DNA of 9,092 nucleotides from NCBI GenBank assembly GCA_030043175.1, contig JASHYD010001287.1, forward strand, positions 1-9,092. Direction: 5' to 3'. Positions 1-7,235 of this stretch are shown here, piece after piece (position 1 is the first letter of the stretch; each line of letters starts with the position of its first letter). Below the pieces are notes generated by a model. That model was not told where the DNA came from and ran no database searches. It saw nothing but the letters and a program-made list of their open reading frames with translations. Source of the DNA: Xanthobacteraceae bacterium (GTDB taxonomy: Bacteria; Pseudomonadota; Alphaproteobacteria; Rhizobiales; Xanthobacteraceae). The position numbers and the translations under genes were made by a program.

Positions 1-523
1 GCATGTTGCTCTTGCTTTACCTAATCTGCCACCTCTCCAACTTGTCGCACGCGCTCTGGTCGCTTCATCTAAGGAGCAACGGCGGCACCTGATAATGGTG
101 CCGTGGCAGAGCTCGGTTGGATAGTTCCTGCTGTACGGCGCGCTGCAAAGCCACGGCGTGCTCGACCTGGTTTCCCTGTTCAACCGGCGGTGCCGGGCGT
201 CGATGCCGGCCAGCGACATCGCGCAGCTGGCGGTGGGCTTGTTCATTCCTCTCCTTCTCATCCTTCCCCTGCTGGCACAAGGCGCGCCGCCCTACTGACG
301 GTTTCAGCCAAGCTGCGGCTGGTTCATATACGTGTGCTGGAAAGCAGGCGTGCCGCTTAACGGCCTCGGGCAGGTCGTGACCGTTACCGCGGCATGGATA
401 CATAGTTGCCTTGGATTCCATACCTGGCTGCGGTTGCGGCCGTAGTGACACTCTAATCCTAACCACAACTGCCGCCCGTTTATTCCCATACTTATTTGTT
501 GTTGCCGTTGAAATATCCGGCTG
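1..523 (+). pseudogene. Adenylate/guanylate cyclase membrane domain, decayed fragment
   Basis: This reads as the N-terminal multi-pass membrane region found ahead of the catalytic domain in many rhizobial adenylate/guanylate cyclases; no catalytic domain is present. A hydrophobic stretch with HLSN and HALWSL lies in the frame starting at base 3. The frame then shifts near 85-95. From there one frame carries FLLYGALQSHG, a basic loop, QLAVGLFIPLLLILPLL, then GLGQVV, AWIHSCLGFHTWLRLRP, in the order expected of that family. The frame is broken by TAG at 122-124, TGA at 296-298 and TAG-TGA at 443-448, and shifts again before RLFPYLFVVAV (about 475-510). The last TAG falls where the family normally has Trp after RLRP. 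The gene continues beyond the left edge. The family assignment rests on remembered motifs, and a different membrane protein cannot be fully excluded. Confidence 0.62.
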
Positions 524-810
524 ACCGTCGCGGTTGTTTCCAGGCAACGTACCCGCTTCGTCACGTCGCGAAGTGGGGCACGGCCAGGGAAGGAATGAAC
601 CTAAATCCGTGAGTTGACCGAATTGAACCAGGTCGTCTTGAGAGGCTCTCAACCATAACGAGCAGCTCTGACGGCTGGGACGGCCACGTTTTCGCCCACG
701 CAGATTTTTTCAATTTGAGCAAGAGCGCGCTAGCGCGCTCCCGATGTGTAGGAGCTGATTCTAAATGCGGCGGTTTTGAACAGAACTCTTCGCCAGCGTC
801 TTCTCATCCA
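524..810. other. Non-coding stretch, no gene recognised
   Basis: I see no coding pattern I can assign on either strand. The long minus-strand frame covering 65-652 is antisense to the cyclase remnant and has no recognisable motif. The only clear structure is the 18-base palindrome at 723-740. The left part may be further decayed cyclase sequence. Confidence 0.5.
723..740. repeat. Perfect 18-base palindrome
   Basis: GAGCGCGCTAGCGCGCTC is identical to its own reverse complement, with no loop. It lies in non-coding sequence between the cyclase remnant and the small frame at 811-1071. It could be a protein-binding dyad. A terminator is less likely, because it has no loop and no T-run follows on either side. 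Confidence 0.6.
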
Positions 811-1071
811 TCACTCGCAGCTCCCGAGGGCTGAAGTATTCGTGGCGGAATCAATTTCCGGCCGCGGAGAAATTTTTCTAAGCGCCTCGCTGAGGATTCG
901 GTACCAGCGTTCGAGCGGGGTCAACTGCTCCGCAGCTTTCGCAATTGAGAAAAAACGAGCGATGCGTGTGAGCGCCTTTTGGGCGCGGTGATGCTCGTCG
1001 TGGCTGCTGGTGATCGTCACGGTGGTGCGGCCGGCGTGGCGGGTTTGCCGGCCGACGACCTGAAGCAACAT
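811..1071 (-). CDS. Small uncharacterised protein (doubtful)
   Basis: This is an 86-residue open frame. The central part, from about residue 22 (SSHDEHHRAQKAL) to residue 68, has the charged, helix-forming character of a genuine small soluble protein. The N-terminal 20 residues look less natural. I do not recognise a family. The ATG at 1071 has only a weak purine stretch (GAG, about 9 bases upstream), so the true start may lie inside the frame or the gene may be a remnant. A competing plus-strand frame covers the same bases but looks less protein-like. Confidence 0.3.
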   Translation of the reverse strand: MLLQVVGRQTRHAGRTTVTITSSHDEHHRAQKALTRIARFFSIAKAAEQLTPLERWYRILSEALRKISPRPEIDSATNTSALGSCE

Positions 1072-1185
1072 GGCGTTCGGCTCGATCTAATAGTCGAGAA
1101 GTACGATAGCACGAATGGTGATTGTTCCACCTGCGGAACGCTATGTTTGCCTTTCGCGGGCTTTTTAGCGTGTCTTCCAGTTCGT

Positions 1186-1199
1186 GTCACCCAGGTGAC
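1186..1199. repeat. Inverted repeat GTCACC-CA-GGTGAC
   Basis: Perfect 6-base arms are separated by 2 bases, 34 bases beyond the stop codon of the small gene at 1234-1419. The spacing is too tight for an ordinary RNA hairpin, so a protein-binding dyad is the more natural reading. There is no T-run to support a terminator. Confidence 0.4.
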
Positions 1200-1233
1200 T
1201 CATGTCCCGCTTCCAACCCTATCGATCACCTCA

Positions 1234-1419
1234 TCAGGCGGAGGATGGCTCACCGTCCACACCATTGAGCGCGTTTTCCGCCTCGGAGATGAAGTGACGG
1301 CACATTTCCCTAAGTCGCTCCGCTTCCTCGGGGTGCTGGGTTCTCTCGGCTTTATTGAAACACTCGTGCGCAAGACCAATGAGTAAGCGCGAAAGATCCA
1401 GCTTGTCGCTTTTGGCCAT
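1234..1419 (-). CDS. Small hypothetical protein, 61 aa
   Basis: This is a short, highly charged and probably all-helical protein starting MAKSDKLDLSRLLIGLAHEC. The centre is rich in Glu, Arg and His (EEAERLREMCRHFISEAENAL) with heptad-like spacing of Leu, Ile and Cys. It has no signal peptide or membrane segment, so it is probably cytoplasmic. The start is supported by a Shine-Dalgarno-like AAAAGGG about 6 bases before the ATG. It lies 30 bases downstream of the end of the 90-residue gene at 1450-1722 on the same strand, so the two may be co-transcribed. I recognise no family. The ribosome site and ordinary protein composition argue for a real gene. Confidence 0.6.
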   Translation of the reverse strand: MAKSDKLDLSRLLIGLAHECFNKAERTQHPEEAERLREMCRHFISEAENALNGVDGEPSSA

Positions 1420-1449
1420 CCGATACCCTTTTGACGATCTGGCCGGTTT

Positions 1450-1722
1450 CTAATCGGCAAGCCTGACGAGTTCGCCTCCCGCAGGGATCAGGAAAAATCC
1501 ATGCTTTTTGATCGCTTTTAATGCTATATCGATGAGTTTCTTATTCTCCGGGTTGTCACGTCGATGAAGGGTGACGCACCGCTCCAACCGCCAACTTATC
1601 CGAGGGTATATGTGCGATGGAATGGTTTGACCTGTGCGGTCGCGTGTTAGCGCATACAGCGCGCTCTCATTGCAGCGGAACACATAAATCAAATTCCCTT
1701 TACAGTCGATGTCGCCCATCAC
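1450..1722 (-). CDS. Small hypothetical protein, 90 aa
   Basis: A compact soluble protein with a mixed strand/helix pattern: GNLIYVFRCNESALYALT near the N-terminus, a Trp-Arg-Leu-Glu core (SWRLERCVTLHR), then a helix (ENKKLIDIALKAIKKHGFFLI) and a short tail. It resembles small uncharacterised proteins common in Bradyrhizobium-type genomes that begin with an IYVF/IYVFxC strand, but I cannot name a function. Two starts are possible, GTG at 1722 or ATG at 1719. An AAAGG lies 6 bases before the GTG and 9 before the ATG, so either works. It is the first gene of a probable two-gene unit with 1234-1419. The region just upstream (1734-1852) holds several inverted repeats that could regulate it. Confidence 0.65.
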   Translation of the reverse strand: MMGDIDCKGNLIYVFRCNESALYALTRDRTGQTIPSHIYPRISWRLERCVTLHRRDNPENKKLIDIALKAIKKHGFFLIPAGGELVRLAD

Positions 1723-1733
1723 CCGTGACCTTT

Positions 1734-1783
1734 GCAGGTTTTCATATCAGATACGCCGGCTCAAATCGATAAGGCAAACCTGC
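1734..1783. repeat. Separated inverted repeat GCAGGTTT / AAACCTGC
   Basis: Perfect 8-base arms lie at 1734-1741 and 1776-1783, 34 bases apart. They sit 12 bases upstream of the GTG start of the 90-residue gene. Their position fits paired operator sites or a long-loop leader hairpin, but no function is shown. Confidence 0.45.
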
Positions 1784-1800
1784 GGCACGAAACTTTCAGG

Positions 1801-1852
1801 AACATATGTTATTCGGTGAATAGGGAGCCGGTCTGCTGCCTATTCGTACCGA
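1801..1852. promoter_or_regulatory. Palindrome plus strong imperfect hairpin
   Basis: AACATATGTT at 1801-1810 is a perfect 10-base palindrome. It is followed at once by a hairpin. TCGGTGAATAGG (1813-1824) pairs with CCTATTC (1839-1845) and, after a 2-base bulge (GT), with ACCGA (1848-1852). That gives 12 pairs around a 14-base loop. It lies about 90-130 bases upstream of the small gene pair. It could be an operator cluster, an RNA leader element or the end of a lost transcript. There is no T-run next to the stem. Confidence 0.45.
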
Positions 1853-2164
1853 TTACTCGGTATCCATAAGCAAGCCTATAACAGCTCGGATGAGCCATCC
1901 GATCTGCCTTCAAAGCGATCGAGTGGGACACCGCTTCTTGAGCGGGGCGCTCAACTTGTCGCGATCGGACACGGTGGTAATGGATCTGCGGCGGCCGCGC
2001 CTTCTTTTTTGTTTGCCCCGATCATTGGTCTTCGGGCTGATGAGCTCCTGCGCACGCGCAGAGTTTATGTTGGCTTTTGTGATGAGGTTGGCTCCGGTAT
2101 CGATATTCGCTGGCACGGGCTCGCCCCTTGAAGCGGCAAGTCGCATCTGGCAATCTCGGCCACC

Positions 2165-2285
2165 CACCTCGCCCTTCCCTGATCATTGAGCCTGACCGGA
2201 ACCTCGAGCGTCCGTTTGACATCGCTGTCAAGATTGCGGACGCCTTTCGGCCTGCCGCGCGGGTTGCCTGACCTGCTTGCCGGTT
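2165..2285 (-). pseudogene. DUF5681 protein, N-terminal fragment
   Basis: On the minus strand one frame reads SGNPRGRPKGVRNLDSDV followed by KRTLEVPVRLNDQGRARWV. The SGNPxGRPKG signature and following basic segment are characteristic of DUF5681 proteins, which are of unknown function, common in alphaproteobacteria and often found near phage or mobile DNA. An in-frame TGA lies just upstream of the motif and there is no start codon. After about 2165 the frame no longer resembles the family and stops near 2068. It is therefore a short relic. It lies immediately beyond the katG terminator hairpin. Confidence 0.6.
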
Positions 2286-2302
2286 CCTTTCACCCGATAA
2301 TG

Positions 2303-2330
2303 CAGCCGAGAGGGTTTTTCCTCCCGGCTG
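2303..2330 (-). terminator. Hairpin downstream of katG
   Basis: Read on the minus strand, CAGCCGGGAGG pairs with CCTCTCGGCTG across a short A-rich loop. This gives about 11 pairs including one G-U pair. It begins 14 bases after the katG stop codon, the usual place for an intrinsic terminator. No T-run follows, so termination efficiency is uncertain. Confidence 0.55.
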
Positions 2331-2343
2331 GATCGATTACCGT

Positions 2344-4569
2344 TCAGATTTTCTTCAGGTCGAACCGGTCGAGATCCATGACCTTGGCCCACGCCTTGAC
2401 GAAATCTTGCACGAACTTCGCATGCGCATCGTCGGAGGCATAGACTTCAGCAACGGCGCGAAGCTCCGAGCTTGATCCGAAGATCAAGTCGACAGGCGAG
2501 GCTTTCCACTTGAGCGCCCCGGTCTTGCGGTCAAGGCCCTCATACACGCCATCGAGCTTGGGGTCTTTTTTCCATTCGGTGGACATGCCGAGCAGGTTGA
2601 CGAAGAACTCGTTGGTCAGGGTGCCGGGATGATCGGTCAACACGCCGAGCTGGGAGTGTCCTTCATTCGCATCCAGCGCGCGCATGCCGCCGACAAGAAC
2701 GGTCATTTCGGGAACCGTCAGATCCAGCATGCTGGCGCGGTCAACCAACATGTCCGCGGGCGAACGCTCGTTGCCCTTGGCGTAGTAATTGCGGAAACCG
2801 TCGGCGGCTGGCTCAAGCGCCGCAAACGTCATCACGTCGGTCTGTTCCTGTGAAGCATCGGTGCGACCCAGCGAGAAAGGAACCGTTACGTTATATCCAG
2901 TCTTCTTCGCCGCGTCCTCGACGGCGGCGTTGCCGCCGAGCACGATAAGGTCGGCTAGGGATACCTGCTTGCCGTCTGTTCTGCCCTTGTTGAATTTTAC
3001 CTGAATACCTTCCAGAACTTTCAGGGTCTTCGTCAGTTGGGTTGGATTGTTGACGGCCCAGTCTTTCTCGGGCGCGAGGCGGATGCGCGCGCCGTTCGCC
3101 CCGCCCCGCTTGTCCGTGCCACGGAATGAAGCGGCAGACGCCCATGCCGTTCTCACAAGTTCTGGATCGGATAATCCCGATACGAGGATTTTGCTTTTGA
3201 GTTCAGCTATATCCGCAGCATCGATCATCTTGTAATCAGCGGTGGGAAGCGGGCTTTCCCAGGGGAGGTCTTCCTTGGGAATTTCGGGGCCCAGATAACG
3301 CGCGCGCGGCCCCATATCCCTATGCGTCAGCTTGAACCAGGCCTTGGCAAAGGCCAGCTTGAACTCTTCGGGGTGATCGTGGAAGCGCATCGAGATCTTG
3401 CTGTAGGAAGGGTCTTTCTTCACCGCAAGGTCGGTCGTGAACATCATCAGGGGATGGAACTTGTTCGCATCATGCGCATCCGGAACGATGTCGGCGGAAT
3501 CCTTCGGCATCCATTGCGTAGCGCCTGCCGGGCTTTTCGTCTTGACCCAGTCATGCGAAAACAGGTTGTCGAAATACTGCGCGGTAAAGTGGATAGGATC
3601 GGCCGACCACGCGCCTTCAAGGCCGCTGGTGATCGTGTCGTTGGCGTTGCCGGTGCCGCACTTGTTGACCCAGCCCAGCCCTTGCTGCTCTATGCCGGCA
3701 CCGGCAGGAGCCGCGCCGACACAGCTGTCGGGCAACGCGGCGCCGTGGGCCTTGCCGAAAGTATGGCCGCCTGCGATCAGGGCTACGGTTTCTTCATCAT
3801 CCATGCCCATGCGGCCAAAGGCTTCGCGGATGTCTTTCGCCGCCGCAAGCGGATCAGGATTGCCGTTCGGTCCTTCCGGATTGACATAGATCAGACCCAT
3901 CTGCGTCGCGGCCAGCGGCTTCTCAAGCTTACCGTTGTTGTCGCGGTTGTCGGCCATGAACTTGGCGCCCGCGCCCCAGTAAACCAGATCGGATTGCCAG
4001 TCGTCGGTGCGTCCGCCCGCGAAGCCATAGGTCTTGAACCCCATGGATTCGAGCGCGACGTTACCCGCCAGAACCATCAGATCGCCCCAGGAAATCTTCG
4101 CGCCGTACTTCTTCTTGACCGGCCACAAAAGACGTCGGGCCTTGTCGAGATTGGCGTTATCCGGCCAACTGTTCAGCGGCTCAAACCTCTGCTGCCCGCC
4201 GCTTGCGCCGCCGCGCCCGTCGTAAAGGCGATAGGTACCTGCACCGTGCCATGCCATGCGAATGAAGAACGGTCCGTAATTTCCGTAATCGGCTGGCCAC
4301 CAATCTTGCGGCGTCGTCAATACCGCCTTGATAACTTGTTTCACGGCGTCGAGATCGAGGGTTTGAAATTCCTTGGTGTAGTCGAAATCTCTGCCATAGG
4401 GATTGGACTGCGCGTCGTGCTGACGAAGGGGCGAAAGATCAAGCCGCTCTGGCCACCAGAATTCGTTGGGCCTCGGCGCACCGTCGGCCGATGTAGGCAG
4501 AGTTGACGCGGTGCTGATCGCAATGACCGCAGCCGCCATGAGAAGGGAATTTCTGAAGTTCGTCTGCAT
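2344..4569 (-). CDS. katG: Catalase-peroxidase KatG, exported form
   Basis: A haem enzyme that breaks down hydrogen peroxide by catalase and peroxidase reactions. The 741-residue product is full length, with both the active N-terminal and the haem-less C-terminal peroxidase-like domains. Visible active-site residues are Arg104, Trp107 and His108 ([11 protein letters not shown]) and Asp137 (NSWPDN). Tyr228 (GLIYVNPEG) and Met254 are the expected Trp-Tyr-Met adduct partners. Proximal His269 (GGHTFGK), Trp321 and Asp380 complete the set. Unlike most KatG proteins it begins with a typical Sec signal: a basic start, a hydrophobic core ([11 protein letters not shown]), then a likely cut after TSA at residue 28. 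It is therefore probably periplasmic, as known for KatP-type enzymes. GAGG lies about 6 bases before the ATG. No stop or frameshift interrupts it, although its surroundings are decayed. It appears to be transcribed alone, with a hairpin just after the stop. Confidence 0.97.
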   Translation of the reverse strand: MQTNFRNSLLMAAAVIAISTASTLPTSADGAPRPNEFWWPERLDLSPLRQHDAQSNPYGRDFDYTKEFQTLDLDAVKQVIKAVLTTPQDWWPADYGNYGPFFIRMAWHGAGTYRLYDGRGGASGGQQRFEPLNSWPDNANLDKARRLLWPVKKKYGAKISWGDLMVLAGNVALESMGFKTYGFAGGRTDDWQSDLVYWGAGAKFMADNRDNNGKLEKPLAATQMGLIYVNPEGPNGNPDPLAAAKDIREAFGRMGMDDEETVALIAGGHTFGKAHGAALPDSCVGAAPAGAGIEQQGLGWVNKCGTGNANDTITSGLEGAWSADPIHFTAQYFDNLFSHDWVKTKSPAGATQWMPKDSADIVPDAHDANKFHPLMMFTTDLAVKKDPSYSKISMRFHDHPEEFKLAFAKAWFKLTHRDMGPRARYLGPEIPKEDLPWESPLPTADYKMIDAADIAELKSKILVSGLSDPELVRTAWASAASFRGTDKRGGANGARIRLAPEKDWAVNNPTQLTKTLKVLEGIQVKFNKGRTDGKQVSLADLIVLGGNAAVEDAAKKTGYNVTVPFSLGRTDASQEQTDVMTFAALEPAADGFRNYYAKGNERSPADMLVDRASMLDLTVPEMTVLVGGMRALDANEGHSQLGVLTDHPGTLTNEFFVNLLGMSTEWKKDPKLDGVYEGLDRKTGALKWKASPVDLIFGSSSELRAVAEVYASDDAHAKFVQDFVKAWAKVMDLDRFDLKKI

Positions 4570-4596
4570 GTTCGCCTCGTGAAGTTTGGAGGGAAG

Positions 4597-4609
4597 AGAG
4601 CAATGCTCT
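4597..4609. promoter_or_regulatory. Dyad AGAGCA-A-TGCTCT upstream of katG
   Basis: Perfect 6-base arms around one base, 28-40 bases before the katG start codon. The position suits an operator or a 5' leader element. I cannot match it confidently to the OxyR, Fur or Irr consensus, and no clear promoter hexamers were found nearby. Confidence 0.35.
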
Positions 4610-4759
4610 TAAGCTATCGGCCACCTTCCTGGACGCCGCTGATACCGATAGTCGTGGCATTAGGCAGAATGAATTCCAATAGCCCGAAGGCATTATTGCT
4701 GTGCCGCTACGGCGCTGTTGGCGGTCTATGCAATTCGGGAACCGCAGCACCTCTTCGGG

Positions 4760-4951
4760 CTCTCCGAAGGCAATGTAGGGCTGATGCAGGCGGGCAAGCG
4801 CCTCGAGCCTGATAGAGGGTTTCGACTCACCACCTATGCGATATGGTAGATCAAGGCGGCGATCCAGGAATACATCTTGCGCTCGTGGTCGCTGGTGAAG
4901 ATCGGCGCGACTGCGAATCAGAAGAAAAGCAATCGATTGAGGAGATTACGG
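4760..4951 (+). pseudogene. rpoH: RpoH-type sigma factor, region 2 fragment
   Basis: One frame reads LSEGNVGLMQAGKRLEPDRG, FRLTTYAIW, a TAG stop at 4847-4849, then IKAAIQEYILRSWSLVKIGA and TANQKK. This is the core-binding and -10-recognition part (regions 2.1-2.4) of sigma-32 family factors. In intact proteins the stop position is the second Trp of the WW pair, so a TGG has become TAG. The N-terminal region and everything after QKK (regions 3 and 4) are missing, so no working sigma factor can be made. Similarity ends around 4927-4951, where DUF3489-like sequence begins in a different frame. The QEYILRSWSLVK motif makes the RpoH assignment strong. Confidence 0.85.
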
Positions 4952-5095
4952 TAAAGGGTGGCTTGCCGGTATGGTGGCGCGACCAGGATAGTGAGCCACG
5001 GGCGCTTCGCATCACCGAGCGCGGGCTCCAGGTGATTGGCGCCAAGCCTGACGTCGACACCCTCGAAGTGACTCGAGCGAACAAAAGAGCAAGGC
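4933..5095 (+). pseudogene. DUF3489 protein, internal fragment
   Basis: The frame reads IEEITVKGGLPVWWRDQDSE, then PRALRITERGLQVIGAKPD. A winged-helix-like GxLPVWRRDxD...ALRIT..GL..IG segment is typical of DUF3489 proteins, small probable DNA-binding proteins frequent in Bradyrhizobium relatives. The N-terminal helices are missing and replaced by RpoH sequence. After about 5085 the similarity appears to shift frame, and the C-terminal domain is absent. A 96-residue open frame covering 4843-5133 joins out-of-frame RpoH sequence to this fragment and should not be annotated as a gene. Confidence 0.65.
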
Positions 5096-5487
5096 GAGGG
5101 CGCCATCTCGGAAGCCTCCGGTCCTGGCGTTGAGTGACCGGCATGACAACAAAACGCTCGCGGGAGCCGTCTATGCGTCTGGCTCATGAAGAAGAACCTC
5201 GTCGTGGCAATCAGCTCATCTCCGATAAAAGGTTTCCTAAGAAGCGGCCCCACCCACGCGCCGCAAAACGCTCTGACAAAGCCGGTTGCTCGGAAAAGGC
5301 CATAAACCTAATCCGGCTCAAAAGTCCGACGAGACCAGGAACGCAAGCGTCAATTGGGCCTTGAATTCCCTCAAGGCAGAAGTGTCGGGGCATACCATTG
5401 TCAAGTCCCAGATAACCAAAACAAGTTCGCTCGCATCGGTTGGCCGCCGAATCGGTTGACCAACCAGATGACTCTCAACATGATTAA
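5096..5487. other. Non-coding stretch between DUF3489 remnant and kinase
   Basis: No gene recognised on either strand. Short open frames exist but have no motif or ribosome site. Two copies of ATCGGTTG (5435-5442 and 5451-5458) and the arms GGTTGG/CCAACC (5438-5443 and 5460-5465) lie just after the kinase stop codon and may form a weak hairpin. Confidence 0.5.
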
Positions 5488-6585
5488 TTAGGTTTTAACC
5501 CTACAGACGGTGTGTTCAGAGGTGGGAAGCGAAATGGTGCAGTGGACACCATCCGCTTCCATAACAAACGTCGTTTGTGCGTCAAATTGATAGGGCAGCA
5601 CTCGCTCAATCAACTCTCTTCCTTGCCCGCGGCCTCGAGGCTTGGCGTCTAAAGACGGCATCTCCACGCCGCTTTCCTTCCAATCGAGATGAAGCCAGGG
5701 CTTGCCATTTTCTGCCAAGGTCTCCTGTCGCCACCGGACGGTGAGACGCCCATTCGGTTGCTTGAGTGCGCCATATTTGGCTGCATTCGTCATGAGCTCG
5801 TGCAAGGCCATCGCGAGGGATTGAACTGTACGGGAACGCAGCGGAATACCTTTCGGTCCGTCGAGCGTGACGGGTCCGTCCTCTCCCACGCCAACGGACT
5901 GCGCAGCCAACTCGATATCGATCAATTCGTCGAACGTAACCCGGCCGCCCTCCGCGCGAAAGAGCAGCCCCTGGGCACTGCCTAGAACTCCAAGGCGGTC
6001 CTGAAAGCTGGCCCGGAAATCGTCAGATGTCTTGCTCGCTCTCAGTGTCCTGTCCGCTATCACGCTCACAATGCTAACGAGGTTTCGTGTGCGGTGCTGG
6101 AGTTCCCCAACGACCGACCCAAGACTCTCTTGGCTCTCCCGCAGTGCCACGGTGCGCTCTTCAACGCGCTGCTCCAGATCGCGGCTAAGCACTCGATATC
6201 CTTCGAGGGTCAACCGCAGCACGGCAATCAGGATCACGTAGAAAAGTGCCTCAAGGGCAAACACCAACAATCCCACCACATCTGGCGTGCTTGCAACGTA
6301 GAAAGACCAGCGTGGCGGCAGCAGGAAGAAATCGGCGGCGGCAACGCTGAGGACGGTACAAAAAAGGCCGGCACCCAACCCACTGACCAGCGTGGCAATT
6401 ATCACCGTCGGCATGAACGTTACGAACGGAACGCCCACAACGTACGGATCGATGGCGACCCCGAGTACGGTGCCAATCGCAGCGCACAAGACAGCGAAAG
6501 AGTAAGCGCCGACGGTTCCCGGCCGCAGCGCGGGGACATCGATGTAAAAGCGAGATAGCCTCTCCGTTTCTTTGTGTAGCTGCAT
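5488..6585 (-). CDS. Membrane-anchored HWE-family sensor histidine kinase
   Basis: A 365-residue kinase that should autophosphorylate on His and pass phosphate to a response regulator. Residues about 25-125 form several membrane segments with the DUF4118/KdpD-like signature FFLLPPRW. A coiled-coil linker (about 130-155, DLEQRVEERT) follows. The HWE dimerisation and phospho-acceptor helix has His164 in ELQHRTRN. The ATP-binding domain has the N-box ALHELMTNAAKYGAL (Asn267), the diagnostic Trp302-Lys-Glu304 and the Gly-rich GRGQGRELI. All the residues that give the HWE family its name are present. There is no PAS domain. The ATG at 6585 is preferred because GGGGG lies 8 bases upstream. A TTG at 6645 would extend the frame by 20 residues but overlaps a candidate promoter. 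No response regulator lies adjacent. HWE kinases often feed the general stress response. Confidence 0.92.
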   Translation of the reverse strand: MQLHKETERLSRFYIDVPALRPGTVGAYSFAVLCAAIGTVLGVAIDPYVVGVPFVTFMPTVIIATLVSGLGAGLFCTVLSVAAADFFLLPPRWSFYVASTPDVVGLLVFALEALFYVILIAVLRLTLEGYRVLSRDLEQRVEERTVALRESQESLGSVVGELQHRTRNLVSIVSVIADRTLRASKTSDDFRASFQDRLGVLGSAQGLLFRAEGGRVTFDELIDIELAAQSVGVGEDGPVTLDGPKGIPLRSRTVQSLAMALHELMTNAAKYGALKQPNGRLTVRWRQETLAENGKPWLHLDWKESGVEMPSLDAKPRGRGQGRELIERVLPYQFDAQTTFVMEADGVHCTISLPTSEHTVCRVKT

Positions 6586-6616
6586 GGTTCGCGCCCCCAC
6601 AAATTCTGCGCTGGGG

Positions 6617-6645
6617 TTTATGTGTTTACTTCTGAGGATAGGCAA
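6617..6645 (-). promoter_or_regulatory. Candidate sigma-70-like promoter for the kinase
   Basis: On the minus strand TTGCCT (6645-6640) and CATAAA (6622-6617) are separated by 17 bases, each matching the -35/-10 consensus at 4 of 6 positions. The -10 box ends about 31 bases before the preferred ATG at 6585. Such matches are not rare by chance, so this is only a candidate. Confidence 0.3.
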
Positions 6646-6841
6646 GGGTTTTCCGACAACAGACCGCTGCGCCGACTTTGGCCACCTATGCGTGCACCAG
6701 GTCCGATCACCTCGGCGCCACCGCGATACCGAATTGGAGGAACGAAGAGGCAGCCACCCTTACCCCGTCGATGAACCAGCGTAGCGAGAGGCCGATGGTC
6801 ACATCTTCGGTTAGGCCTGCGGGGAGGGAGGACAGTGCCTC

Positions 6842-6979
6842 GGAGGGAAGTCTCCCACCGGACCTGCTGCGCTCTATGATCTGTTTCGCATCGAGAACGG
6901 AAAGACAGTCGAGCACTGGGATGTCTTGACTCCGATCACTCCACGGGATCAATGCAAACCCAATGGGCCATTTAGGTAG
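6842..6979 (+). pseudogene. NTF2/SnoaL-like protein, C-terminal fragment
   Basis: The frame ending with TAG at 6977-6979 reads GGKSPTGPAALYDLFRIENG, then KTVEHWDVLTPITP and a short tail ending NGPFR. The YDLFRxENGKxVEHWDVxxP signature is highly typical of the C-terminal strands of NTF2-like/SnoaL-fold proteins of unknown or varied enzymatic function. The N-terminal two thirds of the fold (roughly 90-100 residues) is not found upstream. In the same frame TAG codons occur at 6782 and 6809, so the gene is truncated or decayed. It lies beyond the promoter side of the divergently oriented kinase. Confidence 0.7.
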
Positions 6980-7235
6980 CGAGCGCCGGTGTGCGCGAGC
7001 TGGTCCACACGGCCTGCGGGGCGCCGGCGTTTGCCGATCGCTTTCGGTTTACCGCCGAAGCAACGCCACACGCTGATCAAGGTCCAGCTCCCGAAGAGCG
7101 GCAGACGGGTCTCGCTGGAGCCGTTCCTGGTGCAGTCTGCAGATCGAGTGCCTTACGCGATGGGCACGAACCACGACGGGGCAACAACGATGCATGCGAG
7201 CGTGTCGTCGCTTCGATCAGCTGGAGCTTTCCTGA
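6980..7235. other. Unassigned sequence, possible unidentified remnant
   Basis: Plus-strand frames are open here, and one contains HTLIKVQLPKSGRRVSLEPF, which looks protein-like. I cannot match it to a family. Long open frames on both strands through 7712 reflect high GC content, since they overlap the FUSC and NepR reading frames out of register. Confidence 0.35.

Larger units (their letters stand above)
1723..2164. other. Intergenic region with dyads; no firm gene
   Basis: The half nearest the small gene pair (1723-1852) is AT-richer and packed with inverted repeats, listed separately, and probably contains the promoter of the 1722 to 1234 unit. The rest (about 1890-2164) has open frames on both strands, including a minus-strand 85-residue basic one, but none shows recognisable motifs or a ribosome site. 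It may be decayed downstream sequence of the DUF5681 remnant, whose frame runs on to a stop near 2068. Confidence 0.5.

Noticed and set aside
65..652. 195-residue minus-strand open frame
   Set aside because: Antisense to the cyclase remnant, whose motifs are recognisable on the plus strand; composition is not protein-like.
1081..1128. EcfG-type promoter (GGAAC ... CGTA) on the minus strand ahead of 811-1071
   Set aside because: The spacing between GGAAC and CGTA is 18 bases and the -10 lacks the usual CGTT; known EcfG promoters have 16-17. No other GGAAC site in the window fits better, including upstream of katG and the kinase.
3322..4506. 394-residue plus-strand open frame
   Set aside because: It lies antisense inside katG, has no recognisable domain and arises from the high-GC codon pattern of the real gene.
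5435..5465. Possible kinase terminator with GGTTGG/CCAACC arms and ATCGGTTG direct repeat
   Set aside because: Six-base arms with a 16-base loop and no T-run are too weak to call.
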